Source of the DNA: Bacteroidales bacterium
Lineage (GTDB): Bacteria; Bacteroidota; Bacteroidia; Bacteroidales; ML635J-15
Length of the DNA: 64,000 nt
Direction: 5' to 3'
Assembly: GCA_016937855.1 (NCBI GenBank)
Contig: JAFGVU010000204.1
Location: 23,296 to 87,295 of the forward strand
Positions 38,165 to 46,514 of this stretch are shown here, piece after piece. The stretch's first letter is position 1, and each line of letters begins with the position of its first letter. Under the pieces are notes generated by a model. It made no database searches. It was given only the letters and a program-made list of their open reading frames with translations, and was not told the origin of the DNA. The position numbers and the translations under genes were made by a program.

Positions 38165-38362
38165 TTACGAATTATCTTGTTGGCTATGCAATTGCTGGAT
38201 ATAAATTGCATGTAGTTTCTGATGTCGCTTGGTTATCGATGGCTTTTCAAAAGCTTGACGGCGTCTCATTTCTTTAACAACGCCTGTTTTTTCAAATTTT
38301 CTTTTAAAACGTTTTAAGGCTCTGTCGATATTTTCACCTTCTTTTACCGGTACTATTATCAT
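38165..38362 (-). CDS. rpsU: Ribosomal protein bS21
   Basis: Small-subunit protein of 65 residues with the standard start MIIVPVKEGENIDRALKRFK and basic helix KTGVVKEMRRRQAFEKPS. In Bacteroidota bS21 helps cover the 3' end of 16S rRNA, which goes with the lack of Shine-Dalgarno sites in this window. The region before the ATG here (TTAAGAAAATG) has no strong Shine-Dalgarno either. It is the first gene of the rpsU-xerC-hpf transcript and has a full promoter. Confidence 0.96.
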   Translation of the reverse strand: MIIVPVKEGENIDRALKRFKRKFEKTGVVKEMRRRQAFEKPSITKRHQKLHAIYIQQLHSQQDNS

Positions 38363-38407
38363 TTTCTTAATTATTTAGTTTTTAACTATTTCACTATTTT
38401 AGGGCTG

Positions 38408-38438
38408 CAAAATTACACATTAATAAATTATTGACAAA
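38408..38438 (-). promoter_or_regulatory. Promoter of rpsU
   Basis: TTTG (38438-38435), 19 nt and TAATTTTG (38415-38408) on the minus strand. Transcription should begin about 40 bases before the rpsU start codon. Confidence 0.65.
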
Positions 38439-38507
38439 TTTTTTTTACACAAATCGACATTTTTTATCAATTTTATTTTTTTTCGCTCTCAAAATGCACA
38501 TAATTAG

Positions 38508-38515
38508 TACATTTG
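38508..38515 (+). promoter_or_regulatory. -7 element of the phosphoglucosamine mutase gene
   Basis: TACATTTG matches TAnnTTTG and lies 20 bases before the ATG at 38536. No TTTG sits at the usual distance (a TTTC occurs 23 nt upstream), so the -33 element is weak. Confidence 0.4.
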
Positions 38516-38535
38516 CAGCAAATTAAAAAAAGAAT

Positions 38536-39924
38536 ATGACACTAATAAAATCTATCTCTGGTATTAGAGGAACCATTGGCGGTAAGCAAAACGACAATCT
38601 TACCCCGTTCGACATAATGAAATTTACAGTTGCCTACGGACAATGGACAAAAGAAACAAAAAACGCTTCAAATCTAATTGTTGTTGGGCGCGACGCAAGA
38701 CCATCAGGAAAAATCGTTGAAAACATCGTGGTTTCAACATTAGCTTCGATGGGTTTTGACATTCTTAACATTGGACTGGCAACTACTCCAACAACTGAAT
38801 TTGCAGTAATAAAAGAAAATGCTGCCGGTGGAATTATCATCACCGCAAGCCATAATCCAAAAAACTGGAATGCACTTAAACTATTAAACTCCAAAGGCGA
38901 ATTTTTAAATGCTGAAGATGGCGCAAAAATACTTTTACTTGCCGAGTCATGTCAAACAGAATTTAGTCCGGTCGAAAAGCTTGGAAAAATTTCAGTTGCA
39001 AGAGACTATGAAAACCATCACATCGCTGCAGTGATTAATTTGCCACTTGTTAACAAAACAGCAATAAAAGAATCAAATTTTACAGTTGCAATAGATTGTG
39101 TAAACTCTGTTGGTGGATTTGCCTTGCCAAAACTACTAAAGGCTCTTGGTGTAAGCAACATCATCCAACTGTATTGTACTCCGAATGGAGACTTTCCGCA
39201 CAATCCAGAGCCACTGCCGGAAAATTTAACTGAAATCAGTAAAACTATAAAAGAGCAAGGTGCTGATGTGGGTTTTGTTGTTGACCCTGATGTGGACAGA
39301 TTAGCAATTGTTTGCGAAGACGGCTCTATGTTTGGAGAAGAATATACACTTGTCGCTGTAGCAGACTATGTTTTATCTAAAACTCCAGGAAACACAGTCT
39401 CAAACCTATCTTCGACAAGGGCACTAAAAGTAATCAGTAACAAATATAATGTTGATTATAATGCTGCTGCAGTTGGAGAAGTTAATGTAGTGGCTAAAAT
39501 GAAACAAACTAATGCTGTTATCGGAGGCGAAGGTAATGGTGGTGTAATTTATCCTGAATCACATTATGGCAGAGATGCGCTTGTTGGGATTGCTCTGTTT
39601 TTATCCTTACTTGCAGAAAAACAGCAAAAAACATCTAATCTAAAAAAATCTTATCCTCAATTTCACATTTCTAAAAACAAAATTCAACTTGACGAAAATA
39701 TCGACGTGGATAAAATATTAGTTTCGCTTGAGAAACAATATAAAGATTTACCTACAACAACAATTGACGGACTAAAAATAGAGTTCCCCGAAACAGAAGA
39801 ATGGGTTCATTTACGCAAATCGAACACAGAGCCTATAATAAGAATTTATTCTGAAAGCACTGATGCATCAAAAGCAGAGGCATTAGCAAATAAAATTATG
39901 GATGAAATTAAGAAACTGTCATAA
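38536..39924 (+). CDS. glmM: Phosphoglucosamine mutase (GlmM-type phosphohexomutase)
   Basis: Phosphohexomutase of 462 residues. The phosphoserine loop TASHNPKNWNALK places the catalytic serine at residue 105. The Mg-binding motif is DPDVDRLAI, the sugar-binding loop GEGNGGVIYP, and the phosphate-binding site RKSNTEPIIRIYSES. The enzyme most likely converts glucosamine 6-phosphate to glucosamine 1-phosphate for peptidoglycan and LPS precursors. The loop after the serine (NWNALK rather than NG) is usual in Bacteroidota homologues. A phosphomannomutase specificity cannot be excluded. Confidence 0.85.
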   Translation: MTLIKSISGIRGTIGGKQNDNLTPFDIMKFTVAYGQWTKETKNASNLIVVGRDARPSGKIVENIVVSTLASMGFDILNIGLATTPTTEFAVIKENAAGGIIITASHNPKNWNALKLLNSKGEFLNAEDGAKILLLAESCQTEFSPVEKLGKISVARDYENHHIAAVINLPLVNKTAIKESNFTVAIDCVNSVGGFALPKLLKALGVSNIIQLYCTPNGDFPHNPEPLPENLTEISKTIKEQGADVGFVVDPDVDRLAIVCEDGSMFGEEYTLVAVADYVLSKTPGNTVSNLSSTRALKVISNKYNVDYNAAAVGEVNVVAKMKQTNAVIGGEGNGGVIYPESHYGRDALVGIALFLSLLAEKQQKTSNLKKSYPQFHISKNKIQLDENIDVDKILVSLEKQYKDLPTTTIDGLKIEFPETEEWVHLRKSNTEPIIRIYSESTDASKAEALANKIMDEIKKLS

Positions 39925-39984
39925 CCACTGATTAAAACTTAGATTTAGCCTAACATCTAATTTGAATAAAAATTTAAAAGAAAA

Positions 39985-40875
39985 TTACTGAATCTCAACT
40001 TTATCAGAGATAGAAAGACGATATTTTCTACCATTGATTAATGGCATATTATTACTTATATGTCCAACCGGAAAACCAAAGCAAACAGGAAAATTATATT
40101 CTGCAACATGCTCCCTAATAATTTCGTAGGCCGTTTTCCCAAAAGGATTAGCGTTATCTTTCATATCTGTAAACGCACCAACAATTAATCCTTTCAAATT
40201 CTTCAATTTGCCCGACAATTTTAAATTTATCATAATTCTATCAAGATGATAAAGATATTCATTTAAGTCTTCGATGAATAATATTTTACCATTTGTATCA
40301 AGCTCAAAAGGAGTGCCTTGCAAGCTATAAATTATAGAAAGATTTCCGCCGACAAGTTCGGCTTCTGTCTCTCCGGCTCTGTTATACAAATGCCCGGGTA
40401 GCAAATGATTACTAAAAACTCCATCTAATATTTCAAATAGTCGATTTATTGACTCTGAATCTTCATACAAATGAATATCTTTTGTCATTGGTGCGTGCAA
40501 ACTCATTATTCCACTTTTATGCAATGCAGAATGTAAAGTTGTAATATCGCTAAATCCTATTAACCATTTTGGTTTTTGTAAAATTCTGGTAAAATCGAGT
40601 TTGTCAACTATTCTATTTGCGCCATAACCTCCTCTTGCACATAGAACGGCATCAATTTCTTCATCATCCAACGCTTTTTGTAGGTCAAAAAGTCTTTCAG
40701 TGTCTGTACCACCAAATTGAAAATGTTTATTAAGACATGAGGGATAAATAATCGACTCATATCCTCTTCTATTAATTATTTCGGCAGCAGAATTAACAAA
40801 TTCAGAATTACTGTATCCACTTGGACTAACAATTGCTACCTTACTCCCCTTTACCAATTTTGGCGGACAAATCAT
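39985..40875 (-). CDS. ldcA: LD-carboxypeptidase, peptidase family S66
   Basis: Cytoplasmic enzyme that trims the terminal D-alanine from muropeptide tetrapeptides during recycling; some relatives (MccF) cleave microcin. From the ATG at 40875 it has 296 residues. The S66 motifs are complete: KVAIVSPSGYSN at the N-terminus, LCARGGYGANRI, nucleophile S109 in LIGFSDITTLH, GGNLSIIYSLQGTPF, and the catalytic His in FPVGHISNNMPLINGRKYRL. No signal peptide is seen. The longer frame from 40896 has no support. Confidence 0.9.
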   Translation of the reverse strand: MICPPKLVKGSKVAIVSPSGYSNSEFVNSAAEIINRRGYESIIYPSCLNKHFQFGGTDTERLFDLQKALDDEEIDAVLCARGGYGANRIVDKLDFTRILQKPKWLIGFSDITTLHSALHKSGIMSLHAPMTKDIHLYEDSESINRLFEILDGVFSNHLLPGHLYNRAGETEAELVGGNLSIIYSLQGTPFELDTNGKILFIEDLNEYLYHLDRIMINLKLSGKLKNLKGLIVGAFTDMKDNANPFGKTAYEIIREHVAEYNFPVCFGFPVGHISNNMPLINGRKYRLSISDKVEIQ

Positions 40876-41361
40876 AATACAAATTTTTAAAGTCATAAAA
40901 TTATAAAAAAATAAGGTTCTACCACTATTATACGATAAGATTTCTGTTCAAGAAAATTAAAACAACTGCCACTAGAAATACATAGTAGTTTCTCACTAAA
41001 AAGAAATAGTAATTTTTTAAGTTGAAAATCTTTGTGAATTTGATTCTTTGGCATTTAGATTTCAACTAATTGCATTTCGGTGTCGATCAATACGGCATGG
41101 AGCATGACACATAGGGCGAATATTTGTACAAAACGGAGATTATTCAAAGTACAAAATGTTAACAATTGCTTCACATTAACAAGCGCCATGCCCTGTTTTG
41201 AGGAAAATGGGAATATATATTCTAATTTCAAACCAACTAAATAATTACAAAAACTAATATATAGACCATTTTGCAAATCCATGTACCACAGCATGTTATA
41301 TCACATCTGCCTGCAAATAATAATAACGTATAACAAAGTTTAATACTTTTTTGACAAATAA
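40876..41361. other. Gene-free region, partly less A+T-rich than its surroundings
   Basis: Between the LD-carboxypeptidase and lipoprotein promoters there is no convincing gene. A 79-codon minus-strand frame (41055-41294) has no recognisable domain. The stretch at about 41080-41200 (ACGGCATGGAGCATGACAC and GCGCCATGCCCTG) is richer in G+C than nearby gaps, and a TGTTATA/TATAACA inverted repeat lies at 41294-41335. It could be a decayed gene or a structured RNA; nothing identifies it. Confidence 0.35.
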
Positions 41362-41392
41362 TTGCTAAAACATTTTAGATTTTTTATCTTTG
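41362..41392 (+). promoter_or_regulatory. Promoter of the small lipoprotein gene
   Basis: TTG (41362-41364), 20 nt and TATCTTTG (41385-41392) form a good promoter 28 bases before the ATG at 41421. Confidence 0.6.
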
Positions 41393-41420
41393 CGACGTCT
41401 AACTTAAAATCTATTTAGAA

Positions 41421-41846
41421 ATGAAAACAAAAATTTTATTATTATCATTAGTGACATTATTAGCTTTTAGCTTTGTTGGTTGTAACTACACAAGCAAAAC
41501 TATGAAAAGCCCAAACAATCATGTTGAATTTGAGAAAAGCGACTTCGAATTTTCAGGTCAAGTTGTTGGAGAAGGTGTTCAAACTAGAGTATTTGGTATC
41601 GATTGGGCACATCTTTTCAAAAGCGAAGATGGTATGGTGATTGATGCTAATGTTTTTGGAATTCCAATCATTGGTTCTTTACCATTAAAATCATCACAAT
41701 CATTTGCAATTTATGATGTTATGTCAAAAAACCCTGGTTACGATGTAGTTTTCTACCCTCAGTACGAAACTAAAACAACCGGAATTCCATTGTTATTCCA
41801 AAAATCTCACACTAAAGTTACTGCAAGATTGGCTAAAATTAAATAG
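41421..41846 (+). CDS. Small lipoprotein, possibly DUF6567-like
   Basis: Lipoprotein of 141 residues with signal MKTKILLLSLVTLLAFSF and lipobox cysteine 21 in FVGCNYT. The mature protein (HVEFEKSDFEFSGQVVGEG, TRVFGIDWAHLF, GIPLLFQKSHTKVTARLAKI) resembles small Bacteroidota lipoproteins that I associate tentatively with DUF6567. Their job is unknown. The gene is monocistronic, with its own promoter and a strong terminator whose hairpin contains part of the next promoter. Confidence 0.8.
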   Translation: MKTKILLLSLVTLLAFSFVGCNYTSKTMKSPNNHVEFEKSDFEFSGQVVGEGVQTRVFGIDWAHLFKSEDGMVIDANVFGIPIIGSLPLKSSQSFAIYDVMSKNPGYDVVFYPQYETKTTGIPLLFQKSHTKVTARLAKIK

Positions 41847-41865
41847 TCTCTTTTGTAAAAAGATA

Positions 41866-41896
41866 AAAACCGCTTGATTGTCAGGCGGTTTTTTTT
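41866..41896 (+). terminator. Terminator of the small lipoprotein gene
   Basis: AACCGCTTGA (41868-41877) pairs with TCAGGCGGTT (41881-41890) with one G-U pair and a 3-nt loop, followed by eight T. It overlaps the promoter of the TPR gene. Confidence 0.88.
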
Positions 41897-41905
41897 GTAC
41901 CTTTG
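41878..41905 (+). promoter_or_regulatory. Promoter of the TPR gene, nested in the preceding terminator
   Basis: TACCTTTG (41898-41905) is preceded by TTG at 41878-41880 (17-nt spacer) or 41874-41876 (21-nt spacer), both inside the terminator hairpin. The next gene starts at 41926. Confidence 0.55.
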
Positions 41906-41925
41906 ACAATCAAAAATCATGAAAT

Positions 41926-43701
41926 ATGAAAACAATAAAATTCTTACTTATTGCCGGTTTTATTAGCACAGCAGCATTAGTCTATTCGCAGACGAATAGC
42001 GAAAAGTATAACCAAGCAGAACAACTAATTGACAACTTTCAGTTCGATCAGGCAATTTCAATTCTAAATGACCTCATGGCATCTGAAACAGACAATTATC
42101 AGTTCCCAAAAAGTTTGGCGTATTGTTACTTAAATTTGCTTGATTTTGACAAGGCAATACAAAACTACGAAAAAGCAATAGAGCTTAATCCTGAATGTAT
42201 TAAATGTTACTCTCATCTTGCACGAGCACATTATGAATTGGGTGACAACGATAAGGCTTGGCAAGTTGTAAGTAAAGGCTTTGAACTTAGCGATACAACA
42301 GCTCATTTATATATGACACGCGGTTTAATTTATCAGGCAAAAAAAGATGCTGACAATGCAATGTTTGATTTCACTAAAGCGATACAACTAGACAAAAACA
42401 ACACCGACTATCTTATTACAAGAGCAAATTTTTACATTCAGACAAATCAAGTGCATTTTGCTTACAGCGATTTGTCGGATGCAATAAAACTTGAACCGGA
42501 AGTTGCAGAGTATTACTATTACCGTGCATATATATTAATGGGGCTTAATATTCTTGATGAAGCGTTATTGGATATCGACAAAGCAATAAGTCTTGACCAA
42601 ACAACGGCAGATTTTTACAACCTCAAATTCTCAATTCACTTTTCTAGATATGAATACGATCTCGCCGAACAAAGCGTCAAAAAATCTTTAGAAATAAATC
42701 CGGATTCCTATATGGCATACATTAATCTCGGCGACCTTTATTTTCAGATGAATAGATTCGATGACTACTGCACCTCATATCAAGCAGCGTTACCACTTAT
42801 CCCAAGCGACAATACAGATGAAATTGAAAACATAAAAAACAATCGATTAAAATATTGCGACAAAAATAGAATGCCATATTATTTCATAAGAGCACTAAAA
42901 GCCTATAACAAAAGCGAATATCAACAAGTAATTGATATTGTAAACGAAGGATTGAGCATTATCAAAAAAAGTTCAGTTCTGGATAATTTACAAGCATCTG
43001 CGTACATTGCGCTACAAGATTACGAAAATGCATATATTTATTTTGAAAAAAGTTTACAAAACAAAGAAATGCTGGAATCAGAGGTTGTTGATTTTTACAG
43101 CATGCAATTAACCCCACTAGATATAGAATTCGTTGCTTCTTCATATATTATAAAATCTGAGTTTGGGATGGCAATGATAAATCTTCGTAATCATGAAACA
43201 GAGCTGGCAATGCAAAGAATTAAAGCCTCTGCCGAAATGGCTGAAAAGATGGAAGATTTTGATGGGAAAGAGTTTTTATACAATGTAATGAGTTTAACTT
43301 ATATTTTAAACTCAGACTTTGACAGCGCATTAAAGCAACTAGAAATTGCCAAAGAAAAAAATCCATATTATCAACAAACCGAACTAAACAGAGCTCTTAT
43401 CTTATTACTAAATTCGTGTAAATACAAATCAAAAAGTTTAGAGTTCGTTTTCTACGAACCTATTAAGTCGATGCGAATGAAATTGCCAAAACTTAAACTA
43501 TTAAAAGGCAAAAACGAAGATTTAAAACAAGCACTTGAGATTTGCAATACAGTTATAAACGAAGAGCCACAAAACGCTTACGCATATTTAATAAAATCTA
43601 AAATTTTAAACCTTTTGGGTGACCAAACACACAAACAATTCGCCGACAAAGCTGTTGAATTTGGGATAAAGGATTCATACTCGGAGCTTGGAATAAAATA
43701 G
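41926..43701 (+). CDS. Exported TPR-repeat protein
   Basis: Protein of 591 residues with signal peptide MKTIKFLLIAGFISTAALVY (cleavage near YSQ), so it acts in the periplasm or at the envelope. About a dozen TPR motifs run from residue 25 to 575, for example FDKAIQNYEKAIELNPECIK, ALLDIDKAISLDQTTADFYN and LAEQSVKKSLEINPDSYMAY. No catalytic domain is visible; the role is probably scaffolding. The CDF exporter starts 8 bases later, so the two are likely co-transcribed. Confidence 0.88.
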   Translation: MKTIKFLLIAGFISTAALVYSQTNSEKYNQAEQLIDNFQFDQAISILNDLMASETDNYQFPKSLAYCYLNLLDFDKAIQNYEKAIELNPECIKCYSHLARAHYELGDNDKAWQVVSKGFELSDTTAHLYMTRGLIYQAKKDADNAMFDFTKAIQLDKNNTDYLITRANFYIQTNQVHFAYSDLSDAIKLEPEVAEYYYYRAYILMGLNILDEALLDIDKAISLDQTTADFYNLKFSIHFSRYEYDLAEQSVKKSLEINPDSYMAYINLGDLYFQMNRFDDYCTSYQAALPLIPSDNTDEIENIKNNRLKYCDKNRMPYYFIRALKAYNKSEYQQVIDIVNEGLSIIKKSSVLDNLQASAYIALQDYENAYIYFEKSLQNKEMLESEVVDFYSMQLTPLDIEFVASSYIIKSEFGMAMINLRNHETELAMQRIKASAEMAEKMEDFDGKEFLYNVMSLTYILNSDFDSALKQLEIAKEKNPYYQQTELNRALILLLNSCKYKSKSLEFVFYEPIKSMRMKLPKLKLLKGKNEDLKQALEICNTVINEEPQNAYAYLIKSKILNLLGDQTHKQFADKAVEFGIKDSYSELGIK

Positions 43702-43708
43702 TTGTATT

Positions 43709-44572
43709 ATGAAGATGACTCGCAGCAAGCAAAATTATCTTGGCGGAATAGTATCAATAATTGTTAATCTGTTACTTTTTGCCTTAAAGTATTGGGCAGG
43801 AATTGTATCGGGCTCATTGTCGCTTATGGCTGATGCTTGGCATACCTTGTCGGATTCTCTTAGCTCCATAATAATGATTGTGGGCACTAAACTTTCTGCA
43901 AAAAAGCCCGACAAACAGCATCCTTTCGGACATGGACGATGGGAAAATATTGCAGCCATTTTTATAGGAATATTACTCGCTATTGTAGCATATCAGTTTC
44001 TGCACGACTCAATAATTAGACTACGCGAAGGCGAATCTGCAAATTTTGGCACACTCGCAATAGTTGTTACTGCAATCTCGATCTTGTTAAAAGAAGGACT
44101 TGCACAAATGTCGTTCTATATTGCTCGACGAACCGACAACTCTGCAATGAAAGCCGATGGATGGCATCATCGTAGTGACGCATTATCCTCAATCGCAATA
44201 ATGATAGGGATATTTTTACAACCATATTTTTGGTGGATTGACTCTGCCCTTGGAATTATTGTTTCGTTAATCCTGTTTCATGCTGTTTTTGGCATAATTA
44301 AAGAAGCTATAAACAAATTATTGGGAGAGGATATTCAGGAATCGGTAAAAGATAGCGTCAAAAAAATTATTATATCAAAATACAATCAAGATTTAGGAGC
44401 TCATCATTTTCATTGTCACAATTACGGAGAGCACAAAGAAATGACTTTTCACATCAAACTAAAACCTGAAACCTCCGTAGAAGAAGCACATAAAGTTGCT
44501 ACCGAACTAGAACAAAAAATAAAAACAGAACTTAATATTACAACAACAATACATATCGAACCTCTAAAATAA
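43709..44572 (+). CDS. Cation diffusion facilitator family metal exporter
   Basis: Inner-membrane divalent-metal/proton antiporter of 287 residues with six transmembrane helices. The metal site is seen as DAWHTLSDSL in helix 2 and DGWHHRSDALSS in helix 5. The C-terminal cytoplasmic metallochaperone-like domain is also present (GAHHFHCHNYGEHKEMTFHI). The HHRSD form of helix 5 and the HPFGHGRWE loop point to the FieF/Zn-Fe group, but the metal cannot be fixed from sequence. It starts 8 bases after the TPR gene and ends 10 bases before pgi. Confidence 0.93.
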   Translation: MKMTRSKQNYLGGIVSIIVNLLLFALKYWAGIVSGSLSLMADAWHTLSDSLSSIIMIVGTKLSAKKPDKQHPFGHGRWENIAAIFIGILLAIVAYQFLHDSIIRLREGESANFGTLAIVVTAISILLKEGLAQMSFYIARRTDNSAMKADGWHHRSDALSSIAIMIGIFLQPYFWWIDSALGIIVSLILFHAVFGIIKEAINKLLGEDIQESVKDSVKKIIISKYNQDLGAHHFHCHNYGEHKEMTFHIKLKPETSVEEAHKVATELEQKIKTELNITTTIHIEPLK

Positions 44573-44581
44573 TAATAGAAT

Positions 44582-45850
44582 ATGAAAATTGACATTACAA
44601 ACGCATTAAAATTTACAGGCGAAAAAGCCTATGCAAAGTCTTTTGATTATGCATTGATGCAAATGGAAACATTAAACTCCGGCTCCGGAGCCGGCAACGA
44701 GTTTTTGGGATGGATAAATCTCCCCCAATCACTAACAGAAGAAGATATCGAAGAAATAAATACAAGCGCAGAGATTTTTCGAAAACTTGATGCTGTTATT
44801 ATAATTGGAATTGGTGGTTCATATTTAGGTGCAAAAGCTGTAATAGAATCATTGTCGGGGAGTTTTGACAGAGATACACCTGAAATTATTTTTGCCGGAC
44901 ATAACTTAAGCGGTGAATATCATGCGGAACTAATTGAGCACCTTAAAAATAAAGAGTTTGGGTTAGTTGTAATATCTAAATCCGGAACAACTACCGAACC
45001 TGCAATAGCTTTTAGACTTCTATATTCTGAAATGAAAAAACGTTTCGATAAGGAAACAATCAGACAACGAATAGTAGCAATTACAGATGCAGAAAAAGGA
45101 GCATTGAGAACTTTGGCAGATAAAGAGGGATTCAAAGATTTTATTATCCCTGATAATGTTGGTGGACGTTTCTCGGTACTTACTCCTGTCGGATTATTGC
45201 CAATTGCCATTGCAGGTTTTGACATTTACGAATTACTTCGTGGTGCTTCAATTGCTCAGGATATATGTCTCGAAAAAAATAGCGAGAATCCGGCATTAAA
45301 GTACGCTGCAATTAGAAACATCCTTTATGTTGCAGGTTATAAAACCGAGTTGATGGTTAATTACAACTTAAAGCTCAACTATATTGCAGAATGGTGGAAG
45401 CAACTTTATGGAGAAAGCGAAGGCAAAGAGAATAAAGGAATATTCCCGGCATCAGTGTCTTTTACTACAGATCTACACTCTCTTGGTCAGTACATACAAC
45501 AGGGAGAACGTAATCTTTTTGAAACGGTAATATTTGTAAACGATAATACTAATGCTCCGGTAATTCCAAGCGACGATGATGATCTCGACAAATTAAACTA
45601 TCTCGCAGGAAAAGACATGGAATTTGTTAATCGAAAAGCATTTGAAGGAACATTGCAAGCACACATCGACGGAAAAGTTCCTAATATTCTTATTGAACTT
45701 GATAGCATTGATGAATACAGTATTGGATTTCTACTCTATTTCTTTGAATTTGCTTGTGGTGTGAGCGGCTATATGCTCGGAGTTAATCCTTTCGACCAAC
45801 CGGGAGTTGAAGATTACAAAAGAAACATGTTTAAGCTGCTTGGAAAATAA
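44582..45850 (+). CDS. pgi: Glucose-6-phosphate isomerase
   Basis: Cytosolic glycolytic enzyme of 422 residues, close to the shorter bacterial form (about 445). The SIS-fold motifs are clear: IIIGIGGSYLGAKAVIESL, VISKSGTTTEPAIAFRLL, DNVGGRFSVLTPVGLLPIAI, the catalytic GESEGKENKGIFPASVSF segment and the C-terminal GVNPFDQPGVEDYKRNMF with its active-site lysine. It follows the CDF gene by 10 bases. An inverted-repeat block (45889-45952) separates it from idi. Confidence 0.97.
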   Translation: MKIDITNALKFTGEKAYAKSFDYALMQMETLNSGSGAGNEFLGWINLPQSLTEEDIEEINTSAEIFRKLDAVIIIGIGGSYLGAKAVIESLSGSFDRDTPEIIFAGHNLSGEYHAELIEHLKNKEFGLVVISKSGTTTEPAIAFRLLYSEMKKRFDKETIRQRIVAITDAEKGALRTLADKEGFKDFIIPDNVGGRFSVLTPVGLLPIAIAGFDIYELLRGASIAQDICLEKNSENPALKYAAIRNILYVAGYKTELMVNYNLKLNYIAEWWKQLYGESEGKENKGIFPASVSFTTDLHSLGQYIQQGERNLFETVIFVNDNTNAPVIPSDDDDLDKLNYLAGKDMEFVNRKAFEGTLQAHIDGKVPNILIELDSIDEYSIGFLLYFFEFACGVSGYMLGVNPFDQPGVEDYKRNMFKLLGK

Positions 45851-45888
45851 AAAATGTGATTTTACCGAATTCGCCAACGCGCCCTTTT

Positions 45889-45952
45889 TTCCAAAAGGGA
45901 CCCTTCGCTCAATTGCTATCTGTTAAGCTGTGTGTAAGGCTCCCTTTTGGAA
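45889..45952. repeat. 12-bp inverted repeat block between pgi and idi
   Basis: TTCCAAAAGGGA (45889-45900) is the exact complement of TCCCTTTTGGAA (45941-45952), with 40 bases between. A competing local hairpin (CCCTTTT with AAAAGGG) uses the left arm. The block is visibly richer in G+C than its surroundings and has no T-run. There is no other copy in the window. Confidence 0.6.
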
Positions 45953-45983
45953 CGTGGAGTCAAGGTGATAAAAAACAAACCAT

Positions 45984-46514
45984 ATGCAAAAGCCTGAACT
46001 AATAGCTGTAATTGACCATAACGACAATATTATCGCCTACGACGAAAAATTAATTGTCCACAAACTTGGTCTTTTGCACAGAGCATTTTCAATTTTGGTT
46101 TTTAACGATCAGAATCAGGTTCTGCTTCAAAAAAGAGCCTCATCAAAATATCATTCGCCAAATCTATGGACTAACACTTGCTGTAGTCATTTAGTTAAAG
46201 ATAAAGACTTTGAAAGTTATATACACGAACGCCTAATGTTTGAGATGGGTTTTGATTGTATGCTTAAGTTTGCGTTTTCGTTTCATTATAAAATTGAGTT
46301 TGATAACGGACTGACCGAAAACGAAATCGATCATGTTTATTTGGGCAAATGGAATGGCATTCCCAATCCTAATCCAGAGGAAGCCGATGATTTTAAATGG
46401 GTGGATTATGATTTTGTTAAACGTGACATCCAAATAAACCCCGAATTATACACATATTGGTTTGCTGAACTAATGAAGCGTAATGAGGAGATATCATTGC
46501 AACTTTTGAAGTAA
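45984..46514 (+). CDS. idi: Isopentenyl-diphosphate delta-isomerase type I
   Basis: Nudix-fold enzyme that interconverts IPP and DMAPP, 176 residues. The catalytic cysteine lies in LWTNTCCSHLV (residues 66-67), where the family usually reads NTCCSHP. The Nudix-like metal site is in ERLMFEMGFD, and the catalytic glutamate is in LTENEIDHVYLG. With dxs at 16.3 kb this points to the MEP route. The 3' end overlaps the convergent transglutaminase gene by 21 bases. Confidence 0.93.
   Translation: MQKPELIAVIDHNDNIIAYDEKLIVHKLGLLHRAFSILVFNDQNQVLLQKRASSKYHSPNLWTNTCCSHLVKDKDFESYIHERLMFEMGFDCMLKFAFSFHYKIEFDNGLTENEIDHVYLGKWNGIPNPNPEEADDFKWVDYDFVKRDIQINPELYTYWFAELMKRNEEISLQLLK

Noticed and set aside
41055..41294. 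A 79-codon minus-strand open frame
   Set aside because: It shows no signal, domain or promoter and has atypical residue use for this genome; it is probably chance.
41294..41335. TGTTATA/TATAACA pair that resembles the ends of an integron attC site
   Set aside because: The simple and complementary boxes do not follow the attC consensus, and no integrase or cassette is present.
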